This document shows positions 8,888 to 16,729 of a stretch of 64,000 nucleotides of DNA, piece by piece. The stretch is from contig JBMNMK010000002.1 of the NCBI GenBank assembly GCA_050953285.1, positions 1,550,001 through 1,614,000 of the forward strand, given 5' to 3'. The notes beneath the pieces were generated by a model. It worked only from the letters and a program-made list of their open reading frames with translations, was not told the origin of the DNA and searched no databases. The stretch is from Olsenella_K sp050953285 (GTDB lineage: Bacteria; Actinomycetota; Coriobacteriia; Coriobacteriales; Atopobiaceae). Each line of letters begins with the position of its first letter. Within the stretch, counting starts at the first letter, position 1. The position numbers and the translations under genes were made by a program.

Positions 8888-9781
8888 ATGCACGGCATGC
8901 ATACGCGCCTCCCCAAGCACTTTGTCTTAGAGGAGCGCCTTGAGCGTTACAAGGACAGTATTGAGACCAGACCGGGCGCATGGCGCGGTCGCTGGGCTGA
9001 GGCGTGCCATCCGCTTTTGGGCGATAAACCCCACGCGCGCTTTGACGAGGTACGGCTTGATCTGGGTTGCGGTAAGGGCAGCTTTACCGTAGAAGCTGCA
9101 GCACAGATGCCCAACGTGCTTTTTGTGGGCATGGATTATGAGCCGCTCTGCATTGCTTATGCCGCGCAGAAGGCGCAGGAAAGTGGTCTTCCCAACGTGA
9201 TCTTTGTCCCAGGTAAGGGCTCTGACGTGCCCATGTTCTTCTCGCCCGGGGAGGTGTCGTGCATCTACCTCAACTTCCCGACGCCGTTTCCGCGCGCTCG
9301 CCGGGCACGCGAGCGGCTGACGTATGTGGACAGGCTGATGGATTTTCGGCGCGTGTTGGCGCCTGGCGGCTTTGTGCAGCTCAAGACGGACAGCCAGCCG
9401 CTGAGAGATTTCACGTTAACCCAGCTTGAGCTGGCCGGCTATGAGCTTGAGTGGACAACAGACGACTGCCGCGCGCTCTTGCCAAACGACCCCGTCAGCG
9501 CCTATGAGCAGCGCCTTTGTGCCAAAGGTGCCACGGTCTATGGGCTGCGTGCGCACCCTGGGGCAGAGCCAGCGCATGTTGAGCAAACTGCACCGCTCTC
9601 CTTGGTTGACTATCTGCCGGACGATCTTTCGACCATGGATTATGTGCCGCACGGCATGGAGCGCACGGTCACCAACCTGAGAAATCTTGAAGCCAAGGGC
9701 AGGCCGCGCACGGATGCGCGCCATGCGGAACACTACGGGCGCCAACGCGATGCCGCAGGTAATGTAACACGCGCGCAATAG
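8888..9781 (+). CDS. trmB: TrmB-like tRNA (guanine-N7) methyltransferase, divergent motif
   Basis: A 297-residue SAM-dependent methyltransferase of the TrmB family, which makes m7G46 in tRNA variable loops. The SAM loop is LDLGCGKGSFTVEAA. The hallmark segment, usually written NFxDPWPKxRHxKRRLT, reads LNFPTPFPRARRARERLTY here: the Asp, Trp, Lys and His of the usual motif are replaced, while the distal Arg-Leu-Thr is kept. About 70 extra residues follow the domain (LVDYLPDDLS onward). It is either a lineage variant or a methyltransferase with a shifted substrate. ATG 8888 follows TTAGGAATC; ATG 8897 is an alternative. The icd gene follows 75 bases later on the same strand. Confidence 0.78.
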   Translation: MHGMHTRLPKHFVLEERLERYKDSIETRPGAWRGRWAEACHPLLGDKPHARFDEVRLDLGCGKGSFTVEAAAQMPNVLFVGMDYEPLCIAYAAQKAQESGLPNVIFVPGKGSDVPMFFSPGEVSCIYLNFPTPFPRARRARERLTYVDRLMDFRRVLAPGGFVQLKTDSQPLRDFTLTQLELAGYELEWTTDDCRALLPNDPVSAYEQRLCAKGATVYGLRAHPGAEPAHVEQTAPLSLVDYLPDDLSTMDYVPHGMERTVTNLRNLEAKGRPRTDARHAEHYGRQRDAAGNVTRAQ

Positions 9782-9855
9782 GACGCGGTGCCCAGGTCGT
9801 TACAATGGAACACATCTACTGAGTCGCAGATGCAACATTTGACATGGAGGTTTAC

Positions 9856-11055
9856 ATGGCCAAGATCCAGATGAAAACGCCGCTGGTAGAGATGGACGGC
9901 GACGAGATGACGCGCATCATTTGGCAGATGATCAAAGACGATCTTATTGAGCCCTTTGTGGACCTCAAGACCGAATACTATGACCTGGGACTTGAGAACC
10001 GTGATGCCACCAATGACCAGGTGACCATTGATTCCGCAGAGGCAACCAAGCGTTTGGGCGTAGCGGTCAAGTGTGCCACCATCACGCCCAATGCCGCGCG
10101 CATGAAAGAGTACAACCTCCACCAGATGTGGAAGAGCCCTAATGGCACCATCCGCGCACTGCTGGACGGCACGGTTTTCCGCGCACCCATCGTGGTGAAG
10201 GGCATTGCGCCCCAGGTAAGAAGCTGGAAGAAGCCCATCACCATCGCCCGTCACGCCTACGGCGATGTCTACCGTGATACCGAGATGGCAATCCCTGGCC
10301 CTGGCAAGGCTGAGCTGGTCTTTACTGCAGAAGATGGCACGGAGACCAGGAGCCTCATCCATGAGTTCAAAGAGCCCGGCATCATCCAGGGCATGCACAA
10401 TCTGGACGCATCCATTGAGTCTTTTGCCAGGAGCTGCTTTGAGTACGCGCTGGCCACCAACCAAGATCTCTGGTTTGCCACCAAAGACACCATCTCCAAG
10501 ACATACGACCACCGCTTCAAAGACATTTTTGCCGACATCTATACGGCCGATTACCAGGCAAAATTTGAAGCGGCTCACCTTGAGTACTTCTATACGCTCA
10601 TAGACGACGCCGTGGCGCGCGTGATGCGCTCAGAAGGCGGTTTCATCTGGGCATGCAAGAACTACGACGGCGACGTGATGAGCGACATGCTCTCCAGCGC
10701 CTTTGGGTCACTTGCTATGATGACCTCCGTGCTGGTGTCCCCCCACGGCTACTTTGAGTATGAGGCCGCCCATGGCACGGTCCAGCGCCACTACTACAAA
10801 CACCTCAAGGGTGAGGTGACCTCTACCAACTCCGTGGCAACCATTTTTGCCTGGTCGGGAGCGCTGCGCAAGCGCGGTGAGCTCGACGGCTTGGGTGATC
10901 TTGTGGACTTTGCCAACCGTCTGGAAAAGGCAACCATCGACACCATTGAGTCTGGAAAGATGACCGGAGACTTGGCGCGCATCACCGAGATTGCCGACCC
11001 CACGACGCTCAACACCGAGGAGTTCATCTTGGCAATTGCCGAGCGCCTCAAGTAA
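9856..11055 (+). CDS. icd: NADP-dependent isocitrate dehydrogenase
   Basis: A 399-residue cytoplasmic enzyme that oxidatively decarboxylates isocitrate to 2-oxoglutarate, supplying glutamate-family precursors and NADPH. It is of the homodimeric type usual in eukaryotes and some bacteria: VEMDGDEMTRIIW at the start, KSPNGTIRALLDGTVFR for substrate binding, RHAYGDVYR, and EAAHGTVQRHY for NADP binding. I start at ATG 9856, seven bases after ATGGAGG; an in-frame ATG at 9844 lies inside that ribosome binding site. Length is normal. The gene's 3' end is partly duplicated downstream, followed by a terminator. Confidence 0.95.
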   Translation: MAKIQMKTPLVEMDGDEMTRIIWQMIKDDLIEPFVDLKTEYYDLGLENRDATNDQVTIDSAEATKRLGVAVKCATITPNAARMKEYNLHQMWKSPNGTIRALLDGTVFRAPIVVKGIAPQVRSWKKPITIARHAYGDVYRDTEMAIPGPGKAELVFTAEDGTETRSLIHEFKEPGIIQGMHNLDASIESFARSCFEYALATNQDLWFATKDTISKTYDHRFKDIFADIYTADYQAKFEAAHLEYFYTLIDDAVARVMRSEGGFIWACKNYDGDVMSDMLSSAFGSLAMMTSVLVSPHGYFEYEAAHGTVQRHYYKHLKGEVTSTNSVATIFAWSGALRKRGELDGLGDLVDFANRLEKATIDTIESGKMTGDLARITEIADPTTLNTEEFILAIAERLK

Positions 11056-11086
11056 GCGCCGCAGGTAGGCGCCTCAAGTAAGCGCC
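11043..11086. repeat. Duplicated icd 3' end (18-bp repeat, period 26)
   Basis: GCGCCTCAAGTAAGCGCC is found at 11043-11060, covering the last codons and TAA stop of icd, and identically at 11069-11086 just downstream. A GGCGAGAA octamer follows at 11093. Confidence 0.85.
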
Positions 11087-11116
11087 TCATAGGGCGAGAA
11101 GAACCTGTTCAAGCAC

Positions 11117-11158
11117 ATCAGCCACGGCACCTGTGTGAGGTGTCGTGGCTGATTTCTC
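11117..11158 (+). terminator. Rho-independent terminator after icd
   Basis: A 15-base stem (11117-11131 with 11139-11153, one weak pair) built on ATCAGCCACG with a seven-base loop, followed by TTCTCT. It lies between convergent icd and the HAD hydrolase gene and can serve both. Confidence 0.8.
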
Positions 11159-11196
11159 TCCGCACAAGGGAGCCACGCGTATGGAAGCCAGAGCGC

Positions 11197-11976
11197 CTAG
11201 AGCAGCCCCAGCTGATCAAACGCCTTGGCCAGGCCGTCTTCCTCAATCCGCGCCGTCATGACATCCGCATGCGCACGAGCCGCTGGCGTGGCATTGCCCA
11301 TAGCAACCGCAACATCGGCCGCCTCAAACATGGGGATATCGTTATCAGAATCACCTAAGGCAACGCTTCTGAACGAACCGCCCAGATAGTCAAGCACACG
11401 CTTCAGCGCCACGCCTTTATCGCACCCCGATTGCGTGATCTCCGCCGCACGCGTCATGGGCGTCAGCACCATGTCAGGCGGCAGCGGCAGTGCCCTGAGC
11501 GCCTCCAGACCACCTTCGGGGTAGACGGAATACTTGTATACCTGCGCAAAGTCCTCATCAACCATCTCATCGGTATCCGGCTGGCGCAAGATATACTCGC
11601 CGTGCGCCTCCAGCTGCGCGCGCAGCTCGGCAAGAAACCCCTGCGTGTAGTCGTGGATATAGCAGCGCTCGCCGCCCTCTGCTATCACGACGCCTACGCC
11701 CTCAAGCGCACGGAAAATCTCACGCGCACGAGTCATGCCCAAAGGCTGGTCAAAAATGCGCTGTTCCCCCAGGTAGATCTCATTTCCCACGGCATAACAG
11801 CGCCCATCCAAGCCATAGCGCACAAGGTCAGGCGTCTCGCCGCGCGAGCGCCCGGTGTTTGAAAAGACCAGATGCCCGTTTGCCTGCGCGCGCCGCACCG
11901 CCTCCAACGCCGAGGCCGGTACCTGGCCGTATTTCCAAAAGGTGCCGTCCAGGTCAAGAAAAACTACGGATTTCAC
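11197..11976 (-). CDS. HAD-superfamily phosphatase, Cof type
   Basis: A 259-residue haloacid-dehalogenase hydrolase of the Cof/YidA type (IIB cap), which removes phosphate from sugar phosphates or cofactors. Motif I is VFLDLDGTFW with the nucleophile Asp at the start of the protein, and the C-terminal motif is LGDSDNDIPMFEAA followed by VAVAMGNA, where the metal-binding Asps sit. I start at GTG 11976: AAGGAG is seven bases upstream, whereas ATG 11982 lies one base after it. The longer frame to 12132 is unlikely. Substrate is unknown; these enzymes are commonly promiscuous. The transketolase genes upstream end at a separate hairpin. Confidence 0.85.
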   Translation of the reverse strand: MKSVVFLDLDGTFWKYGQVPASALEAVRRAQANGHLVFSNTGRSRGETPDLVRYGLDGRCYAVGNEIYLGEQRIFDQPLGMTRAREIFRALEGVGVVIAEGGERCYIHDYTQGFLAELRAQLEAHGEYILRQPDTDEMVDEDFAQVYKYSVYPEGGLEALRALPLPPDMVLTPMTRAAEITQSGCDKGVALKRVLDYLGGSFRSVALGDSDNDIPMFEAADVAVAMGNATPAARAHADVMTARIEEDGLAKAFDQLGLL

Positions 11977-12088
11977 GCTCATACTCCTTGCTCTCAGTGT
12001 CTGGAGTGGAGTATACGCCCGCTGCGCTGCCAACCTGCCCCCTGCATGATATGGGCAGAACTGGGCGAGAAACCCCTTCTCATGAAAC

Positions 12089-12121
12089 GATCCCCACGGC
12101 TGCGGCGCAGCCATGGGGATC
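12089..12121. terminator. Hairpin after the transketolase genes
   Basis: Arms 12089-12103 (GATCCCCACGGCTGC) and 12107-12121 pair with one G-U position and a three-base loop. On the minus strand GTTTC follows. It lies 43 bases past the transketolase C-subunit stop. Weak T-run, so termination efficiency is uncertain. Confidence 0.55.
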
Positions 12122-12163
12122 ATGCGTGTCATCTCAGCGGAAAATCAACGATGCAGCAGGCGC

Positions 12164-13105
12164 CTAGCGCACCAGCTCCGTTGCGGCTTCTGCAATGTGT
12201 GCGGCTGTGAGGCCGTACTTCTCCAGCACCTCAAGTGCGGGCGCGGACTCACCAAAGGTGTCCTCAACGCCGACACGCTTCACGGGCACAGGCATTTTCT
12301 CGCCCAGAAGCTCTGCTACCGCAGAACCCAGACCACCGATGATAGAGTGTTCTTCTGCGGTGACCACGTGGCCGGTCTTGCGCACAGAGGCCAGAACCGT
12401 CTCTTCGTCGAGCGGCTTGATGGTCGGCACGTTGATGACCTCGGCAGAAATGCCCTGTTCAGCCAGGGTATCTGCAGCCTTGAGCGCGCGCTCAACCATG
12501 AGGCCACAGGCAGCTATGGTGACATCGGTGCCCTCACGCAAGACATAGGACTTGCCAATCTCAAACGTGTAGTCATCCCCGTTGATGATGGGCGTAGCCA
12601 GACGGCAGAAGCGCAGGTAGACAGGCCCATCGTACGCATAGGCTGCGCGGGTTGCCGCACGTGCCTCAACATCGTCTGACGGGACAATGACACACATGCC
12701 GGGAATGGTGCGCATGAGCGCAATATCCTCGCAGCACTGGTGCGTGGCACCGTCTTCGCCCACGGAAAGACCCGCGTGCGTAGCGGCAATATTCACGTTG
12801 AGGTGCGGATATCCAACGGAGTTCCTCACCTGTTCAAAAGCGCGACCCGCTGCAAACATGGCAAAGGAGCTGGCAAATACCTTGTGACCAGCAGCTGCAA
12901 TACCTGCAGCAATGCCAATGAGGTCTTGCTCGGCAATGCCGACATCAAAGTGGCGATCAGGGAATGCCTTCTTGAACAGCCCCGTCTTGGTGGCCTCAGC
13001 AAGATCTGCGTCCAGTACCAAAAAGTCGTCGTGCTCACGCCCAAGCTCCACAAGCTCCTCACCGTAGCTCTGGCGCGTAGCAACGGTCTTGATCTGATCA
13101 GCCAT
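12164..13105 (-). CDS. Transketolase, C-terminal subunit
   Basis: A 313-residue protein covering the pyrimidine-binding and C-terminal domains of transketolase, encoded apart from the thiamine-diphosphate-binding half upstream. With its partner it moves two-carbon units between sugar phosphates, linking D-xylulose 5-phosphate to glycolysis. Visible are the domain start (LVELGREHDDFLVLDADLAEATKT), the segment FDVGIAEQDLIGIAAGIA with the cofactor-activating Glu, and GEDGATHQCCEDIALMR. The N-subunit stop lies two bases upstream of this ATG, so the pair is translationally coupled. Split transketolases of this form are common in anaerobes. DXP synthase has related domains but is normally one long chain. 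Confidence 0.92.
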   Translation of the reverse strand: MADQIKTVATRQSYGEELVELGREHDDFLVLDADLAEATKTGLFKKAFPDRHFDVGIAEQDLIGIAAGIAAAGHKVFASSFAMFAAGRAFEQVRNSVGYPHLNVNIAATHAGLSVGEDGATHQCCEDIALMRTIPGMCVIVPSDDVEARAATRAAYAYDGPVYLRFCRLATPIINGDDYTFEIGKSYVLREGTDVTIAACGLMVERALKAADTLAEQGISAEVINVPTIKPLDEETVLASVRKTGHVVTAEEHSIIGGLGSAVAELLGEKMPVPVKRVGVEDTFGESAPALEVLEKYGLTAAHIAEAATELVR

Positions 13106-13107
13106 TA

Positions 13108-13950
13108 CTACTCCTTTGCTTTGAGCTCAGCCATGGCCTGCTCAAACTGCTCATCGTTGGGTGCCTTGCCGTGCCAGCCAACCTGGTTTTCCATGAACGA
13201 AACGCCCTTGCCCTTGATGGTCTTGCATACGATGCAGCTGGGAGCACCTTTGGTCTGACGCGCCTCCGCAAAGGCGGCTGCAAGCTTGGTAAGGTCGTTA
13301 CCGTCGTCCACTTCAATCACGTGGAAGTTGAACGCGCGGAACTTGTCTGCAATGGGATAGGGCGAGTTGACCTCTTCTATCGTGCCATCAATCTGGAGGT
13401 TGTTGTTGTCCACAATCACGCAGAGGTTATCCAGCTGGTGCGAGCCTGCAAACATGGATGCCTCCCAGACCTGGCCCTCCTCTATCTCGCCGTCGCCCAA
13501 CAGGGTATAGACGCGGTAGTCCTCATGGAATGCCTTGGCAGACAGCGCCATGCCGACCGCTGTAGATATGCCCTGGCCCAAAGAGCCCGTGGACATATCC
13601 ACGCCCGGCGTGTCGTTCATGTTGGGATGGCCCTGCAGCATGGAGTTCAGGTGGCGCAAGGTCTCAATCTTGTCGAGTGAGAAGAACCCGCGCACGCCGA
13701 GCGTTGCGTACAAGACCGGTGCCGCGTGGCCCTTGGAGAGTACGAAGCGATCCCGCTTGGGATCGCGCGGATTTGCTGGATCCACGTTCATCTCGTGAAA
13801 ATACAGGTAGGTCATGATATCTGCAGCAGAAAGCGAGCCACCGGGGTGGCCGGATTTTGCTGCATGCACGCCAATGATGATCTGCTGGCGCACGCGCAGT
13901 GCTGTCTGAGCAAGCTCCTCAAAGTTGGGAGCCAAACTCTCATCCGCCAT
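13108..13950 (-). CDS. Transketolase, N-terminal (thiamine diphosphate-binding) subunit
   Basis: A 280-residue protein forming the first half of a split transketolase. It includes AAKSGHPGGSLSAADIMTYL, the FVLSKGHAAPVLYA segment, TGSLGQGIS and the thiamine diphosphate/Mg2+ motif LGDGEIEEGQVWEA followed by VDNNNLQIDG. I use ATG 13950, preceded by AAAGGAGC; the frame extends upstream to 14085 through sequence that includes the transaldolase terminator and is unlikely to be translated. It is cotranscribed with the C-subunit two bases downstream. Together with the epimerases encoded at 14.9-16.5 kb it would drain D-xylulose 5-phosphate. Confidence 0.93.
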   Translation of the reverse strand: MADESLAPNFEELAQTALRVRQQIIIGVHAAKSGHPGGSLSAADIMTYLYFHEMNVDPANPRDPKRDRFVLSKGHAAPVLYATLGVRGFFSLDKIETLRHLNSMLQGHPNMNDTPGVDMSTGSLGQGISTAVGMALSAKAFHEDYRVYTLLGDGEIEEGQVWEASMFAGSHQLDNLCVIVDNNNLQIDGTIEEVNSPYPIADKFRAFNFHVIEVDDGNDLTKLAAAFAEARQTKGAPSCIVCKTIKGKGVSFMENQVGWHGKAPNDEQFEQAMAELKAKE

Positions 13951-13997
13951 CTTTGCTCCTTTCATATTTGACAATTCCAAGCATGTGGATGGATCAG

Positions 13998-14032
13998 AAA
14001 AAAACAACGCAGACGCACACGACGCCTGCGTT
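13998..14032 (-). terminator. Rho-independent terminator after the transaldolase-like gene
   Basis: On the minus strand an AACGCAGGCG/CGTCTGCGTT stem (14006-14032, one mismatch) is followed by a run of seven T residues interrupted once (13998-14004). It separates the transaldolase-like gene from the transketolase pair. Confidence 0.85.
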
Positions 14033-14044
14033 ACTAGAGAATTG

Positions 14045-14734
14045 CTACTTTGCCTCGCTGGTAACCTTTGCCCAGTCAGCTGCAAATGAAGCCAGGCCAG
14101 CGTCGGTCAGCGGGTGATGGACGCACTTCTTGAGCGCGCCAAACGGCACAGTTGCAATGTCTGCACCCATGAGCGCCGCCTGCGCCACGTGATGCGGCGT
14201 ACGCACGGAAGCGGTGATGATCTCGGGGCCGCCCTCGCTGTCCCAGTAGCCATACTCGTAGTTCTTGACTGCAGCAATGATGGTCTGGAGCTGCTCCAGG
14301 CCGTCGTCTGCAATGTCGTCGAAGCGACCAACAAACGGTGAGATATAGCGAGCGCCAGCGCGTGCAGCCAACAGCGCTTGCGTGGCCGAGAAGATCAGCG
14401 TCATATTGACGCGGATTCCTTCCTGAGCAAGGGTGTGGCACGTCGGCAGGGACTCCTCACAAATGGGGAGCTTCACGCAGATGTTGGGGGCAAGAGCTGC
14501 AAGCCTTCTGCCCTCTTGCACCATATCCTCGGTAGTCTCAGCCGTGGACTCTGCAGAAACGGGTACGTCTTTTCCTACGATCTCACAGATCTTCACCATG
14601 TGCGGCTCAAAGTCCTTGAGCTTGCCACCCGTGCGTGCATACAGGGACGGATTGGTGGTCACGCCAGAGAGAATGCCCCAGTCAGAGGCCTGTTTAATCT
14701 CATCCAGATCTGCAGTATCTATGAAAAACTTCAC
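14045..14734 (-). CDS. Transaldolase-like protein (small TalC/Fsa type)
   Basis: A 229-residue class I aldolase of the short transaldolase/fructose-6-phosphate aldolase subfamily. It begins MKFFIDTADLDEIKQ and has SGVTTNPSLYART, the Schiff-base lysine strand NICVKLPIC and ISPFVGRFDDIADDG, all typical. In the non-oxidative pentose phosphate pathway it would transfer dihydroxyacetone units; cleavage of fructose 6-phosphate is the alternative activity of close relatives and cannot be excluded from sequence. It sits between the L-ribulose-5-P epimerases and the transketolase pair, which supports a role in pentose disposal. Confidence 0.88.
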   Translation of the reverse strand: MKFFIDTADLDEIKQASDWGILSGVTTNPSLYARTGGKLKDFEPHMVKICEIVGKDVPVSAESTAETTEDMVQEGRRLAALAPNICVKLPICEESLPTCHTLAQEGIRVNMTLIFSATQALLAARAGARYISPFVGRFDDIADDGLEQLQTIIAAVKNYEYGYWDSEGGPEIITASVRTPHHVAQAALMGADIATVPFGALKKCVHHPLTDAGLASFAADWAKVTSEAK

Positions 14735-14813
14735 GGTTGATCCTTTCTCTAGCCGATCTGCCCATCTGACAGTCGTCTCATCAGTCTAGCTAACTGACCC
14801 TTACCTCAGCCGC

Positions 14814-14884
14814 AAAAACAAGCAAGCGCCCAGCTCTCTGCCTTGAGCGGCACCGCAAGAAAACGGCGCCAAGCGCTGGGTGCT
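14814..14884 (-). terminator. Terminator-like long hairpin after araD
   Basis: Minus strand: AGCACCCAGC (14875-14884) pairs with GCTGGGCGCT (14825-14834) across a 40-base loop and is followed by TGCTTGTTTTTG. It lies just past the araD stop. The large loop makes this less certain. Confidence 0.5.
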
Positions 14885-14905
14885 GCTGCGACAAAGACAG
14901 AGCTT

Positions 14906-15625
14906 CTATGCCTTGTGGCCCTGTCCGTAGTAGGCGTTGGGGCCGTGCTTGCGCATATAGTGCTTATCCAGCAGATACTGAGGTGCCAACGCATCATCAA
15001 TAGCCTTGTTGCTGGCCATGCACAGCTGCTCAGTATGAAGTGCCATCTTGGCAACTTCCTCAATAACGACGGCGTGATACACCGCTGCAGCTGCATCTTT
15101 ACCCCACGAGAAAGGACCGTGGTTGCGGACCAGGCAGCCAGGAAGTGCCACGGGATCTTTGCCCTCAAAGCCCTCCACGATGACCTTGCCCGTATTGAGC
15201 TCGTAGGCCTCTTCAATCTCTTCTTTGGTGAGACCGCGCATGCAAGGAACAGCACCATAGAAGTAGTCTGCCTGCGTGGTGCCGTAGCACGGGATGGAGC
15301 GGCCAGCCTGTGCCCAGCTCACCGCGGCGCTGGAGTGGGTGTGGACAATGCCGCCTACCTTGTCCCAATGCTTGTAGAGGTAGGCATGGGTTGCGGTATC
15401 ACTTGAGGGGTTGAGGTCTCCTTCTACCACATTGCCATCCAGATCACACACGACCATGTTCTCAGGAGAGAGATCCTCGTAGTCCACGCCGGAGGGCTTG
15501 ATAACAAAAAGGCCCTGTTCACGGTCAATCTGCGAAGCATTGCCCCAGGTAAATACCACAAGGCCGTGCTTGGGAAGATCCATATTGGCCTCATAGACCT
15601 GCTCACGAATCTCTTTCAGCATCAT
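14906..15625 (-). CDS. araD: L-ribulose-5-phosphate 4-epimerase
   Basis: A 239-residue zinc-dependent class II aldolase-fold enzyme that converts L-ribulose 5-phosphate to D-xylulose 5-phosphate. Motifs match AraD/UlaF/SgbE: TWGNASQIDRE, KPSGVDYEDL, PSSDTATHAYLY, the zinc-binding GGIVHTHSSAAVSWAQAG, CLVRNHGPFSWG and the C-terminal KHGPNAYYGQ. Length is exactly that of the family. It follows the 3-epimerase gene by 53 bases and so would take its product directly. Because an ascorbate-type operon lies at 27-33 kb, the role is probably that of UlaF, although arabinose use cannot be excluded. Confidence 0.95.
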   Translation of the reverse strand: MMLKEIREQVYEANMDLPKHGLVVFTWGNASQIDREQGLFVIKPSGVDYEDLSPENMVVCDLDGNVVEGDLNPSSDTATHAYLYKHWDKVGGIVHTHSSAAVSWAQAGRSIPCYGTTQADYFYGAVPCMRGLTKEEIEEAYELNTGKVIVEGFEGKDPVALPGCLVRNHGPFSWGKDAAAAVYHAVVIEEVAKMALHTEQLCMASNKAIDDALAPQYLLDKHYMRKHGPNAYYGQGHKA

Positions 15626-15678
15626 ATTTGCAACCTTTCTCTCATGAGCGTGAAGCTCAATTCCTGATGGTAATAAAC

Positions 15679-16545
15679 TTACTGCTCAAGGTACTTATCG
15701 CACGCTGCATCAATCTTGGAGCGCACGTAGTGAGACGCAAACGCAATGTCGTCTTTCCAGCTGTCTTGGCCTACATACCACATCTCCGAGACAAACCGGC
15801 GCACGCCCTGAGGGATCAGCTGGGAGAGTGCACCCTCATAGTCTGTGGTGCCCGTTGAGAAGGGAATCTCACGGTACTTGCCCGCAACGGTCTCTTTCAT
15901 GTGGCAGGCAACGATGTGCCCGGCGCCTGTGGCCATATCGTCTGCTACAGAGGTGCCATAGAGGAACGATGCATTGGTGAGGTTGCCTGCATCAGGATAA
16001 ACGCCCAGGTACGGGCTGTTGATTTGATGCACATAGTGCATGGCCTTCTCGACCGTATCCATAAAGGGCGTCTCCATGGTCTCAAAGCCCATCACCACGC
16101 CGGCGCGCGCCGCCATCTCGGTGGCACGAGCAAGATTCTCCGAGAAGTACTTCTCGGAATCTGCCCAAGCATCTTCCTCGTAGTAGGCATCGTATCCTGC
16201 CAGCTGAATGGTATGCACGCCCAAGTCGCAGGCAAGATCCAGCGCTTTTTGCATCATTTCCAGGCTATATGCACGCTTTTGGGGATCTTTGGCACCAAAC
16301 GGCCACTTGCGGTGACCAGACAGACACATGGAGCCCAGGACAATGCCCGTGGAGCGCATGGCACTAACCACCTCTGCGCGCTCGGCAGCTGTCCAGTTGA
16401 GTCGTGCCTGACGCGCGTCAGACTCGTCGATCGAAATCTCCATGTAGTCAAATCCGCACTCTGCGGCAACCTCAAGGCGCTCAGGCCAGCTCAGATCTTG
16501 CGGCGTTGCCTTCTCATACAGGCCAAGCTGATACACTTTGCTCAT
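15679..16545 (-). CDS. ulaE: L-ribulose-5-phosphate 3-epimerase (UlaE/SgbU type)
   Basis: A 288-residue xylose-isomerase-like TIM-barrel enzyme that interconverts L-xylulose 5-phosphate and L-ribulose 5-phosphate. Family features include YQLGLYEKATPQDLSWPERL, CGFDYMEISIDESDAR, SMCLSGHRKWPFGAKD, the metal-site glutamate in GFETMETPFMDT, YPDAGNLTNA and the C-terminal VSEMWYVGQDSW. ATG 16545 is chosen because TGGGAG lies just upstream and homologues begin there; the frame extends to 16566. It sits directly between the kinase and araD genes, the order seen in L-xylulose/ascorbate loci. Confidence 0.93.
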   Translation of the reverse strand: MSKVYQLGLYEKATPQDLSWPERLEVAAECGFDYMEISIDESDARQARLNWTAAERAEVVSAMRSTGIVLGSMCLSGHRKWPFGAKDPQKRAYSLEMMQKALDLACDLGVHTIQLAGYDAYYEEDAWADSEKYFSENLARATEMAARAGVVMGFETMETPFMDTVEKAMHYVHQINSPYLGVYPDAGNLTNASFLYGTSVADDMATGAGHIVACHMKETVAGKYREIPFSTGTTDYEGALSQLIPQGVRRFVSEMWYVGQDSWKDDIAFASHYVRSKIDAACDKYLEQ

Positions 16546-16729
16546 TTCACTCCCATCCGGCGCCAACTACCTGTGCAAAACCCGAGGCAGCGCATGCGCC
16601 CTTGAGACACATCGTGTAAAACCAGTGCACCACGTAAATATATCTCCACCACGCACGCTGCGTGAGGTGCACGCACATCATCGCTAAGAATCTAAACAGT
16701 TGTGAGCGCGCGCGGATGTCGCGGCCACG

